The notes under the pieces are model-generated. The model saw only the letters and a list, made by a program, of their open reading frames with translations. It had not been told where the DNA came from and did no database searches. Position numbers and translations under genes: made by a program. From the NCBI GenBank assembly GCA_964444885.1, contig CAYUIZ010000001.1, positions 1 through 64,000 of the forward strand: a stretch of DNA of 64,000 nucleotides. The letters are read 5' to 3'. This stretch comes from CAYRGQ01 sp964444885. GTDB taxonomy: Bacteria > Bacteroidota > Bacteroidia > Sphingobacteriales > Sphingobacteriaceae. This document shows positions 50,432 to 58,734 of this stretch, one piece after another; position 1 is the first letter of the stretch; each line of letters opens with the position of its first letter.

Positions 50432-51364
50432 ATGACGTTTAAAGCTGGATTTCGTACGCCTATAGTGGCCCTGGACGCATCTTCAGGCCCGTATGCGGGT
50501 TCAGTGGTACACAATCGCGAGACTTCTTTTCAACTGCTGGTGGCTGACGACATGTTGCCTTTGGAGATCGCGCGTTGGCGTGGGGATGATGCTTTTGTTT
50601 TATCGGTGTACGTATTGGAAGGCGGATGTGTCCTTGTGGGAGCTGGCGAATCGGCGCAGAATTTGTCCGCGGGCGAGCATGTTCTTTACCGAGTGCCGAT
50701 GCTTACGCCGGTCACGGTTGCGCCACACGCTGGAGCCGGTTTTGCGGCAGTCGTCTTTCAGTTTAGCGAGGCTTACCTGTTGCGGCATTGTCCGGAAAAT
50801 TGTCCGAACCTGTGTCAATTGACCACCAGTCCCGCAGTTGCGGGTTTACAGGTGTTGGGGTCGGGTACGCCAGCATCCACGACCCATGAGCAACGTGCAC
50901 TCGTGGATCAAATCTGCAGTGCGCCACTGCCCGAACACCTCAAAAGCGTATACCGCGACGTAAAGATCGCGGAGCTGCTCGTGCTCCAATTGGAGGAAAT
51001 CCTCTATGGAACGAGGTCCAAATCAGAAGCCGGGCTGCGGGAACACGAGTTGCAGCGGGTCTATCGGGTCCGGGATATTTTGCGCAATGATCCCAGCCAA
51101 TCCTACACGCTGCTCGGCTTGGCGCATGAGGTGGGTACCAATGACGCCACCCTGAAAAAGCACTTCAAGCAGGTGTTGAACTGTACGGTATTTGCCTACC
51201 TGACTTCCTGCCGGATGGCGAGGGCGAAGGAAATGCTAGTCGATGAACGAAAACCGATCGCCGAAATTGCCCAGTGCCTGGGCTATAAGCACGTGTCGCA
51301 TTTCTCCGCTTCTTTTCGCAAGTATTACGGCAGTGCGCCGACGAAATTTCTGGAATCCGAATAA
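50432..51364 (+). CDS. AraC-family transcriptional regulator
   Basis: A 310-residue regulator with an N-terminal cupin-like sensing part (about 1-140, with LEGGCVLVGAGESAQNLSAGEHVLY) and the C-terminal double helix-turn-helix (about 205-305: YTLLGLAHEVGTNDATLKKH and the second motif IAEIAQCLGYKHVSHFSASF, ending YYGSAPTKFLE). It is transcribed divergently from the TonB receptor/DUF4374 operon and is the likely activator, similar to the siderophore-sensing AraC proteins. The ligand is unknown. Confidence 0.9.
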   Translation: MTFKAGFRTPIVALDASSGPYAGSVVHNRETSFQLLVADDMLPLEIARWRGDDAFVLSVYVLEGGCVLVGAGESAQNLSAGEHVLYRVPMLTPVTVAPHAGAGFAAVVFQFSEAYLLRHCPENCPNLCQLTTSPAVAGLQVLGSGTPASTTHEQRALVDQICSAPLPEHLKSVYRDVKIAELLVLQLEEILYGTRSKSEAGLREHELQRVYRVRDILRNDPSQSYTLLGLAHEVGTNDATLKKHFKQVLNCTVFAYLTSCRMARAKEMLVDERKPIAEIAQCLGYKHVSHFSASFRKYYGSAPTKFLESE

Positions 51365-51378
51365 CGCCAAAGCCAAAA

Positions 51379-53880
51379 TTATTCTGCTCGCCGGCGCGGT
51401 ACGCCCCGTACTGCCTGTGCTACCAAGGGGTCGTCGGGCCAAGCATGCTTGGGGTAGCGGCGCTTGAGTTCCTTCCGCACCTCGAAATAGGTTGAATGCC
51501 AAAAACTTTCCAAATCCGAGGTCACCTGTACCGGCTTGTATCCCGGCGACAGTAGATGGATGACGAGCGGCGTTTTCCCGCCGTTGACCCGGGGCGTCTG
51601 CAGCAATCCGAAAAGCTCTTGCAAGCGCACCGACAAAATCGGCGGTGCGGCATCCGGGAAGTACTGGATGCGGATGCGCGAGCCGCTGGGCACCGTGAAA
51701 TGGCTGGGCGCTAGTTCTTCTAAAGCTTGCTGTCGATCGTAAGGCAGGGCATGGTAAAGGATGTCGCGAATAGGCAGCTGTTTCAGTTGCTCGGTTTTCT
51801 TTATCGTCGTCAGATAAGGTGCCAGCCAGCGCTCGGGGTGGGCCAGCAGCGCAGTCGTCGACACGTCGGGCCAGGCCGCTTCGGGCTGCCAGGCTCCCAA
51901 GCTCAAGATCCGGCATTGGAGCTGCGTGGCGTTTTCGTCAAACGCCAGGAGGCGTTGCCCGTCCTCGCGGATACCTTGGTACCAAGCTTGCTGTATTTTT
52001 TCGGGGTCGGGATTAGCCAGCGGGCGTTGGTCCACGCGAATGCTCCCTACGCGCGTGACGGTGGCTGCCTGGATTTCTTTGTGTTGCGAATCCCAGGCAA
52101 TCGTTGTTTCCTGTGCCGTGAAGTGAGCCAGGTCACCTTGGTCAAGCGCGGCCGCCAAAAAGATGCGCCCGGTTCCCGAGCGGGCATCCAATAAGGCGAC
52201 GGCGAGCCAGGGCTCATGCGCCAGCGCATCGGACGCGTCCATTTGCGCCATACGGCCATTGGCCAATTTATACATCCCGTTGGTACCGGATTGCAGTTGG
52301 GCGATTTGCCCCGGGTAGGCGTATGCCAGCAAGCGCCCCGACAGCTTGTTCGGCGAGCTTCCGTTATCTTCTTTCGCACCGATTAATTTACGGTACGATC
52401 GGGCGATGCGCTCGATGTTGTCAAAGCGTTTGCCCTGCGGGTGCTGGCCACGGTGCCTGCGGAGGGCATCGATCCGCAGATCGATATCCACCGTTCCGGC
52501 TTGATCCAGGGGATCGCGTTCGTCGAGCAGTGCGGCAATGTCCGTGGCCAAGCTAGCCCAGACGGGCTGGTGTTGGCTGCTGGCTAGCATGTGCGCGATC
52601 CGGGGGTGGCAGGGCAGGCCGTTCAGCCGCTTGCCGTGCGCCGTGATTTTATTTTCGTGCAGGGCGCCGATGGACTCCAATGTTTCTACGGCCTGGCTCA
52701 CGCGCCCGGCGGGAGGGGGCGTCAGCCAGGGCAGGGTGCCGATATGGCTAATGCCCCATTGCGCCAAATCAAGCACGGTAGGGGCCAGGTCGGCGTCCAG
52801 TATTTCCGGTTTGCGGTAGGCGGCCAATTGGTGCTGGGTGGCCAGGGTCCACATCCGGTAACAGGTTCCCGCCGCCAAGCGGCCCGCGCGGCCGGCACGC
52901 TGGTCGGCCATGTCAAGGCTCACGCGAACCGTTTTCAGCCGCGAGAGACCAGAGGCGGGGTCAAAGGCCTGCGTGCGCGTATACCCCGAATCGACCACAA
53001 TCCGGATGCCTTCAATGGTCAGGCTGGTTTCGGCGATGGCGGTGGCCAATACCACTTTGCGGCGCCCGGACGGATGCGGCGTGATTGCCTCCCGTTGTTC
53101 GCGGTGCGATAGCCGGCCGTACAAGGGGTGCACGGAAAACAGCGATGCATGGCCCAGTAAGGCTGCTTCGCATTTGCGGATTTCGGCCTCGCCAGGCAGA
53201 AAGGCCAGCACGTCGCCCGCTTGGGTGCGGGCAGCCTGTAAAATGGCACGTGCGCAGTCGGCTCCGATGTCATACGGATTCGCGTCGGCAGGCGCGTAGA
53301 CCAAGTCGACGGGGAAAACCCGGCCTTGGCTTTCCAGGGCGGTAGCGCCCAGCATCTCCGCCAGTTGCTGGCTGTCCATCGTGGCCGACATCACCAGTAG
53401 GCGTAGGTCGGGACGCAACACTTCCTGTGTTTCCCGGCAGAGCAGCAAGGACACTTCGGTGTGGATGCGTCGCTCATGGAACTCGTCGAATATCACCAAT
53501 CCAATACCCTCCAGCGCGTTGTCATCGTGTAGGATACGCGTTAGGATCCCTTCGGTAACGACTTCAATCCGTGTTTTTTTCGACACTTGCGTTTCAAAGC
53601 GGATGCGGTACCCGACGGTTTCACCGGTTTTTTCGCCGAGCAAGGAAGCCATGTGATGGGCGATGCTGCTGGCAGCCAGGCGGCGGGGTTCCAGCATGAT
53701 GATTTTCTTGCCGGCGAGCCAGGGCTCGTCGAGAAGCAACAAAGGTAATAAGGTGCTCTTGCCCGCACCCGGGGGCGCGGAGAGCACCAACGTGTTCGCC
53801 GCCGATAACCGTTGTTTGATTTCCGGAACGACGGCCTGTATCGGTAATTCGATAGCGCTTAAATCGCGACTGGATGCCAT
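51379..53880 (-). CDS. hrpB: ATP-dependent helicase HrpB
   Basis: An 833-residue DEAH/RHA-type helicase. The P-loop is GAGKST (residues 38-43), motif II is DEFH (132-135), motif III SAT (165-167), then the helicase C domain with QRAGRAGR, the ratchet/HB domains and the HrpB-specific C-terminus (EELAPSHFTVPSGSRIRI, with KRYPKHAWPDDP near the end). It acts on RNA or DNA in the cytoplasm; its role in bacteria is poorly defined. It stands alone, and its stop lies 14 bp from the convergent AraC stop. Confidence 0.95.
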   Translation of the reverse strand: MASSRDLSAIELPIQAVVPEIKQRLSAANTLVLSAPPGAGKSTLLPLLLLDEPWLAGKKIIMLEPRRLAASSIAHHMASLLGEKTGETVGYRIRFETQVSKKTRIEVVTEGILTRILHDDNALEGIGLVIFDEFHERRIHTEVSLLLCRETQEVLRPDLRLLVMSATMDSQQLAEMLGATALESQGRVFPVDLVYAPADANPYDIGADCARAILQAARTQAGDVLAFLPGEAEIRKCEAALLGHASLFSVHPLYGRLSHREQREAITPHPSGRRKVVLATAIAETSLTIEGIRIVVDSGYTRTQAFDPASGLSRLKTVRVSLDMADQRAGRAGRLAAGTCYRMWTLATQHQLAAYRKPEILDADLAPTVLDLAQWGISHIGTLPWLTPPPAGRVSQAVETLESIGALHENKITAHGKRLNGLPCHPRIAHMLASSQHQPVWASLATDIAALLDERDPLDQAGTVDIDLRIDALRRHRGQHPQGKRFDNIERIARSYRKLIGAKEDNGSSPNKLSGRLLAYAYPGQIAQLQSGTNGMYKLANGRMAQMDASDALAHEPWLAVALLDARSGTGRIFLAAALDQGDLAHFTAQETTIAWDSQHKEIQAATVTRVGSIRVDQRPLANPDPEKIQQAWYQGIREDGQRLLAFDENATQLQCRILSLGAWQPEAAWPDVSTTALLAHPERWLAPYLTTIKKTEQLKQLPIRDILYHALPYDRQQALEELAPSHFTVPSGSRIRIQYFPDAAPPILSVRLQELFGLLQTPRVNGGKTPLVIHLLSPGYKPVQVTSDLESFWHSTYFEVRKELKRRYPKHAWPDDPLVAQAVRGVPRRRAE

Positions 53881-54146
53881 AGTGCGCTAAAGTAGGGAAT
53901 TTGGCGGAATGCTACTGTGTTCATCCAGCACGGAGCCCCTTTTGTGCTGCCGCGTACGTTTGCCTCTTCCGGTGCGATTCTACCCCAAAAAAGGTAGGGT
54001 ATTTTCCTCGGTAAGCGTTTTTTTACAAACCGTGAATGCGCTACCGATGCCCGTATATCGTGTTATTGGGCTTAATTTTAAGGAGATTACTGTTTCGCAG
54101 GGCTTTTCTGCATGTACGAAAGGCAGAATTTTGTGTGCCGCGGATT
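53881..54146. other. Intergenic region upstream of the sugar-oxidation cluster
   Basis: A 95-codon open frame covers most of it, but its translation is Cys/Val-rich without a domain, so I do not call a gene. No other structure is seen. Confidence 0.3.
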
Positions 54147-54176
54147 TTGTTTTAACAATAAAACACCCTAATTTCA
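54147..54176 (+). promoter_or_regulatory. Probable promoter of the sugar-oxidation cluster
   Basis: TTG (54147-54149), 19 nt, TAATTTCA (54169-54176), which matches TAnnTTTG except for its last two bases. Correct spacing and 30 nt to the ATG make it plausible. Confidence 0.4.
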
Positions 54177-54206
54177 ACGCAGAAATAAAAGATTAGACCA
54201 CAATCA

Positions 54207-55166
54207 ATGTCAATAAAGTTGTTGTTTGTCCCCCTGTTGCTGTTGGGGACAAGTACCGCGCAGACCTCATTTGAAGGATACACCCAGGATATTCCCGGTA
54301 CAGAAGTTCAGTTTGCGATGGCGGCTATTCCCGCCGGCACCTATCAGCGGGGGAGCGAATCCGGTAATCCGGATGAGTATCCGGTGCATGACGTATCGCT
54401 GGATGCCTTTTGGATAGGTACCCACGAGGTGACTTGGGATTTGTTCGAATTATTCCTTTATAAAGCACATGAGCAAAATGCGACGGAAGGGGAAATTCCG
54501 GCCGAAGTAGACGCCATTACCCGGCCTACCAAGCCATATTTGGACATGACCTACGGAATGGGCAAGGAAAACCACCCCGCGCTCTCCATGACGCAGTTCA
54601 ACGCCATTCAATTTTGCCGGTGGCTGTATGTCAAAACCGGGGTGTTCTACCGCTTGCCTACCGAGGCGGAGTGGGAGTACGCTTGCCGCGCGGGCACGAC
54701 CACGGCATACAGCTTTGGCGACGATCCAGCTAGCCTGGATGACTATGCCTGGTACCGGGGCAATAGCGGTAACCGCACCCAACCGGTAGGGCAGAAGAAA
54801 CCCAATCCTTGGGGGGTATATGACATGCACGGTAACGTCGCTGAATGGACCTTCGACCAGTATGCACCCGATACGTACGAACGCTACGCGGTGGCGGGCG
54901 CGGACAATCCGGTAGAAGTGCCCACTGAGTTGTACCCGAACGTGGTGCGGGGCGGTTCGTTTGAGGACGCGGCAGAAGCCCTGCGCTCCGCGGCGAGAGG
55001 TGCGTCGGATCCTTCGTGGAAGCAACTCGATCCGCAGATTCCCAAGAGCAATTGGTGGTTTCCCGAGGCACCCTTTGTCGGCATTCGCTTAGTGCGGCCA
55101 GCCGTCGCTCCATCCCCAGAAGAAATTGATGCTTACTACAATGTGAGCCCCATTGCGGATTACTAG
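54207..55166 (+). CDS. SUMF1/FGE-fold exported protein without catalytic cysteines
   Basis: A 319-residue protein with a signal peptide (about 1-19, ending Ser-Thr-Ala-Gln). It has the FGE-sulfatase fold: an IPAGTYQRGS start (about 41-50), WIGTHEVTW (69-77), RLPTEAEWEYA (149-159), DMHGNVAEW (206-214) and RGGSFED (248-254). In formylglycine-generating enzymes two Cys follow the GGS motif; here that stretch reads Asp-Ala-Ala-Glu-Ala and has none, so it should not make formylglycine. Such non-catalytic members often bind ligands or carry out other chemistry. It leads the cluster, with 56 bp to the next gene. No sulfatase is nearby. Confidence 0.85.
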   Translation: MSIKLLFVPLLLLGTSTAQTSFEGYTQDIPGTEVQFAMAAIPAGTYQRGSESGNPDEYPVHDVSLDAFWIGTHEVTWDLFELFLYKAHEQNATEGEIPAEVDAITRPTKPYLDMTYGMGKENHPALSMTQFNAIQFCRWLYVKTGVFYRLPTEAEWEYACRAGTTTAYSFGDDPASLDDYAWYRGNSGNRTQPVGQKKPNPWGVYDMHGNVAEWTFDQYAPDTYERYAVAGADNPVEVPTELYPNVVRGGSFEDAAEALRSAARGASDPSWKQLDPQIPKSNWWFPEAPFVGIRLVRPAVAPSPEEIDAYYNVSPIADY

Positions 55167-55222
55167 CATACCGCAATGCGATAATTGTTGCAAACCAATA
55201 ACAAACGAATAGAAAAGAAAAC

Positions 55223-56539
55223 ATGAAAAACGAGTTTCAACGTATTCCCAGGCGCGATTTCCTGAAGAAGTCAGCGGTTGTTGCTGGCGCTACGGCATTC
55301 ACTACTTTGCCCTTCGGTGCCCATTCTAACGTCGACGACACGATCAAGGTGGCCTTGGTAGGTTGCGGAGGCCGCGGCACAGGCGCAGCTTTCGACGCGA
55401 TCGCAGCGCATCCTCGCGTCAAAATCGTCGCTTTGGCTGACGCGTTTCGCGATGCAGTTGACAATGTTTACAAGGTGCTGTCGGAGCGCCATGCGGACCG
55501 CATTGATATCCCCGAGGACCACAAGTTCTCTGGATTCGAAGGGTACAAGCAGGCCATCGCATTAGCGGACGTCGTGTTGCTTTGTACGCCTCCGGGCTTC
55601 CGGCCGATGCAGTTTGAGGAAGCCGTGAAGCAAGGCAAGCACGTATTCATGGAGAAACCCGTAGCGGTGGACGTGCCCGGCGTGCGCAAGGTGTTGGCTG
55701 CGGCGGAATTAGCCAAGCAGAAGCGCCTCAATGTCGTGGTCGGGTTGCAACGCCGTTACCAAGCGGTGTACCGCGATACGATCCAACGTATTCAAGACGG
55801 TGCCATTGGCGACATCGTTTCCGGGCAAGTGTATTGGAATAGCGGCGGCGTTTGGGTTCGCCCGCGCACGGCTGGCCAAACAGAAATGGAATATCAGATG
55901 CGTAATTGGTACTACTTCAACTGGCTGTGCGGCGACCACATCGTGGAGCAACACGTGCACCAGATTGACGTAGCGAACTGGGTGAAAGGTGCGTATCCGG
56001 TATCATTCCAAGGAACGGGAAGCCGTGCCTGGCGTACCGGCAAGGAGCATGGCGAGATTTATGATAACCACGCCGTGGAGTTAACCTATGCGGATGGGTC
56101 GGTCATTTACAGCCAATGCCGTCACTTTGAGGGAACCTCTAACCGCGTGGATGAGACTTTCCAGGGTACAAACGGCCGGGTATTCCTGTCTGCGTCAAAC
56201 GATGGCGTGCTGTGGGACCGCAAAGGAAACGAGCTGTACAACCATCCGAAGCGGAACAATGCCAACCCCTACCAGCACGAGCATGTCGAGCTCTTCGATG
56301 CGATCAGTAAAGGCGATTTTCGTCATTCAGACGGCGAGTATGGCGCGCTGAGCACGCTTACCGGCGTCATCGGACGATTGGCTACCTACTCGGGCCGTGT
56401 CATTACGTGGGACGAAGCGCTCAATTCGAATATCGATCTCCTGCCGGAGCGTCTCGCTTGGGATGCCCTGCCTAAGGTATTGCCGAATCAGGACGGCTAC
56501 TATCCGTATGCGGTTCCCGGCCAAACGGTCGTCATCTAA
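55223..56539 (+). CDS. Gfo/Idh/MocA-family oxidoreductase with Tat signal
   Basis: A 438-residue NAD(P)-dependent sugar oxidoreductase-type protein. The N-terminus IPRRDFLKKSAVVAGATAF (twin Arg at 10-11) is a Tat signal, implying export as a folded cofactor-bound enzyme. The Rossmann motif GCGGRG is at 47-52, and EKP (144-146) is the classic Gfo/Idh signature. The large C-terminal beta-sheet domain includes NWYYFNWLCGDHIVEQHVHQ, with candidate active-site His residues. It may interconvert a sugar and its keto form with tightly bound nicotinamide cofactor. The substrate is unknown. Its stop is 16 bp before the apbE start. Confidence 0.9.
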   Translation: MKNEFQRIPRRDFLKKSAVVAGATAFTTLPFGAHSNVDDTIKVALVGCGGRGTGAAFDAIAAHPRVKIVALADAFRDAVDNVYKVLSERHADRIDIPEDHKFSGFEGYKQAIALADVVLLCTPPGFRPMQFEEAVKQGKHVFMEKPVAVDVPGVRKVLAAAELAKQKRLNVVVGLQRRYQAVYRDTIQRIQDGAIGDIVSGQVYWNSGGVWVRPRTAGQTEMEYQMRNWYYFNWLCGDHIVEQHVHQIDVANWVKGAYPVSFQGTGSRAWRTGKEHGEIYDNHAVELTYADGSVIYSQCRHFEGTSNRVDETFQGTNGRVFLSASNDGVLWDRKGNELYNHPKRNNANPYQHEHVELFDAISKGDFRHSDGEYGALSTLTGVIGRLATYSGRVITWDEALNSNIDLLPERLAWDALPKVLPNQDGYYPYAVPGQTVVI

Positions 56540-56555
56540 ATCGGGAGGAAATCTC

Positions 56556-57602
56556 TTGCGGATACGGAGCACGACGGCGAAGCGATTAGGGGGGATGGCG
56601 TGGCTTTGGCTGGCGTTTGCCGGCGCGGTGTGGGCCAATCCGCCAAACTCGGATTGGTCCACCCATACGATCCGTGGGCAGGCACAAGGCACGACCTATC
56701 AGATCAGCTACTATGCCGACACGCCCCTGATCCGGCGCGCATCCATCGACAGTATCGTCACGGTCATCGACCGATCGATGTCGCTCTATCAGGCGCAATC
56801 GATGATCAGCCGGTTTAACGACAGTACGGAAACCCGTATGGTGCTCGACCCGCATTTTAAGGCCGTGGTGCAAAAATCCTTTGAAATATACCGCTGTAGT
56901 GGCGGTATTTTCGATGTAACGGTAGCGCCTTTGGTCGATTTGTGGGGATTCGGCCCCGTGCCTCAGCAATCCTTGCCCGACCGCCGTGCCGTCGAAGAAG
57001 CGCTAGCCTGCGTGGGAATGGACAAGCTCCAGCTGCGTGGCGATACGCTCGTGAAAGCCGAGCAATGCGTGCGTGTCGATCTCAACGGCATTGCCCAGGG
57101 CTACACGGTCGATGTCATTGCCGGCTTCTTGGAAAGCCAGCGTGTCGGTCATTACGTAGTCGAGCTGGGTGGTGAGTTGCGCGTGCGGGGTCCTAAGCCG
57201 GACGGATCACCGTTGCGGATTGGTATCGAACGGCCCGTGGCACATGGGGGAGCGGGATTGATGCAGGACGTGCTAGCCATTAACGAAGGCTCGGTGACGA
57301 CGGCAGGCAACTACCGCAAGTTTATCGAGGACGACGGAAAGACACTTTCGCACCACATCGATCCGAAAACCGGCTATCCGTTCCAGTCGGGGATCATTAG
57401 CGCGACGCTGTATGCGCCTGACGCGATGACGGCCGACGGATACGACAACGTCATCATGGCGATGGAGCCCGACGAAGCTATCGCATTTGTTGACAGGCTG
57501 CCGGGGCTAGAGGTGTTCATTATTTACGCGGCCGAAGACGGCAAAACGGAAGAGCGCATGAGTGCTGGGTTTCACCGGCTTTTGGCTAACGCAGAAAACT
57601 AG
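56556..57602 (+). CDS. apbE: FAD:protein FMN transferase
   Basis: Transfers FMN from FAD to a Thr/Ser of a target flavoprotein outside the cytoplasm. With the TTG start at 56556 the protein has 348 residues, a signal peptide (basic RIRSTTAKR, then a hydrophobic stretch ending Ala-Val-Trp-Ala) and ApbE motifs: GQAQGTTYQISYY, SLYQAQSMISRFND, DLNGIAQGYTVD and HHIDPKTGYPF, with NEGSVTTAGNYRKF in between. The TTG is preceded by a strong Shine-Dalgarno GGGAGG (56543-56548, 7 nt away), rare in this phylum, which fixes the start; longer frames would overlap the previous gene. No obvious FMN-attachment motif is seen in neighbouring proteins. Confidence 0.92.
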   Translation: MRIRSTTAKRLGGMAWLWLAFAGAVWANPPNSDWSTHTIRGQAQGTTYQISYYADTPLIRRASIDSIVTVIDRSMSLYQAQSMISRFNDSTETRMVLDPHFKAVVQKSFEIYRCSGGIFDVTVAPLVDLWGFGPVPQQSLPDRRAVEEALACVGMDKLQLRGDTLVKAEQCVRVDLNGIAQGYTVDVIAGFLESQRVGHYVVELGGELRVRGPKPDGSPLRIGIERPVAHGGAGLMQDVLAINEGSVTTAGNYRKFIEDDGKTLSHHIDPKTGYPFQSGIISATLYAPDAMTADGYDNVIMAMEPDEAIAFVDRLPGLEVFIIYAAEDGKTEERMSAGFHRLLANAEN

Positions 57603-57656
57603 CGGTTTGCGTCGTCTTGATGACAGGTTGCAAGCCGCCAATTTATAAACATTCAA

Positions 57657-58598
57657 ATGGACCAAAACATGAAAAGAGGACAATTTATCAAGCAATCCCT
57701 ATTGGCGACCGGTGCGGTGATGGGCGCATCCCAATTGGGTGCATTCGCAGGTGAAGCATCAGGCCAGGCTCCCGCCGCAGGCGAGCCGTTCAAACTGAAA
57801 TATGGCCCGCACCAAGGGCAATTTTCCGCCCATGCGGGAAACAATGTATTAGACCAGATCCAGTTCGCGTACGACCAGGGATTCCGCGGTTGGGAGGACA
57901 ATGGCTTCTCCGGTCGATCGACGGAAGAACAGGACAAAGTAGGCAATTTGCTGGCCAAGCTGGGAATGGAAATGGGGGTGTTCGTACTCGACAAAGGCGG
58001 GAACGGCGCGAATTCCTTGGCGGCCGGAAAGCAGGAGCATATTGATGTCTTTTTGAAGGGATGCCGGCAGGCGGTGGAGCTTTCCAAGCGTGCCGGCGGC
58101 AAGTTCACGACGGTGGTTCCCGGCGATTTTACCCGGCATTTGCCGTTGGACATCCAGACGGCCAACGTAATTGACGCACTACGTCGCGGAGCCGAAATTT
58201 TGGAGCCGCATGGCATCGTCATGGTCCTCGAACCGCTCAGCGACACACCCGATTTATTCCTGCGCACATCCACCCAAACCTACCTGATCTGCCGCGGCGT
58301 CAATAGTCCGTCCTGCAAGATTTTGTACGACGTGTACCATTTGCAACGCAACGAAGGCGATCTGATTCCAAACATGGAGCGCTGCTGGAGCGAAATTGCT
58401 TATATTCAAGTAGGAGATAACCCAGGCCGCCGCGAACCGACGACGGGCGAAATCAATTATAAAAATTTGTTTAAGTACCTGTACGACAAAGGATACACGG
58501 GCGTGGTGGGCATGGAGCACGGCAAGTCACAAGGCGGCAAGGAAGGCGAGATGAGGTTGATTGAGGCGTACCGCGAGGTGGATAGTTTCGTGGTGTAA
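57657..58598 (+). CDS. Exported TIM-barrel sugar isomerase/lyase (hydroxypyruvate isomerase family)
   Basis: A 313-residue protein of the sugar-phosphate isomerase/epimerase (AP-endonuclease-2) fold. The N-terminus NMKRGQFIKQSLLATGAVMG is a Tat-like signal with Lys-Arg in place of Arg-Arg. Metal-site residues are visible: Glu192 (VLEPLS), Asp225 and His228 (LYDVYHLQ), Gln251 (QVGDNPGR) and Glu287 (GMEHG). Members act on aldose/ketose pairs, and some cleave 3-keto-glycosides as lyases. In this cluster it is the best candidate for isomerising or cleaving the keto-sugar. It follows apbE by 54 bp. Confidence 0.85.
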   Translation: MDQNMKRGQFIKQSLLATGAVMGASQLGAFAGEASGQAPAAGEPFKLKYGPHQGQFSAHAGNNVLDQIQFAYDQGFRGWEDNGFSGRSTEEQDKVGNLLAKLGMEMGVFVLDKGGNGANSLAAGKQEHIDVFLKGCRQAVELSKRAGGKFTTVVPGDFTRHLPLDIQTANVIDALRRGAEILEPHGIVMVLEPLSDTPDLFLRTSTQTYLICRGVNSPSCKILYDVYHLQRNEGDLIPNMERCWSEIAYIQVGDNPGRREPTTGEINYKNLFKYLYDKGYTGVVGMEHGKSQGGKEGEMRLIEAYREVDSFVV

Positions 58599-58734
58599 AC
58601 CCAAGGTAGATGTGCGCTCAGGCTGTGCAGGACGGGAATATTTTGCAGGTTTTTATTTTGCAGTATTGGTAAATAAAGCCCATCTTAGACACGGATTTGT
58701 ATCCATAAAACCCGTTTCTATTTAAGCGATTTAC

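Noticed and set aside
53909..54196. Open frame of 95 codons upstream of the SUMF1-like gene
   Set aside because: Composition does not look like protein, no start signal, and it overlaps the probable promoter of the cluster.
54207..55166. Annotation as a functional formylglycine-generating enzyme
   Set aside because: The two catalytic cysteines after the GGS motif are absent and no sulfatase is encoded nearby.
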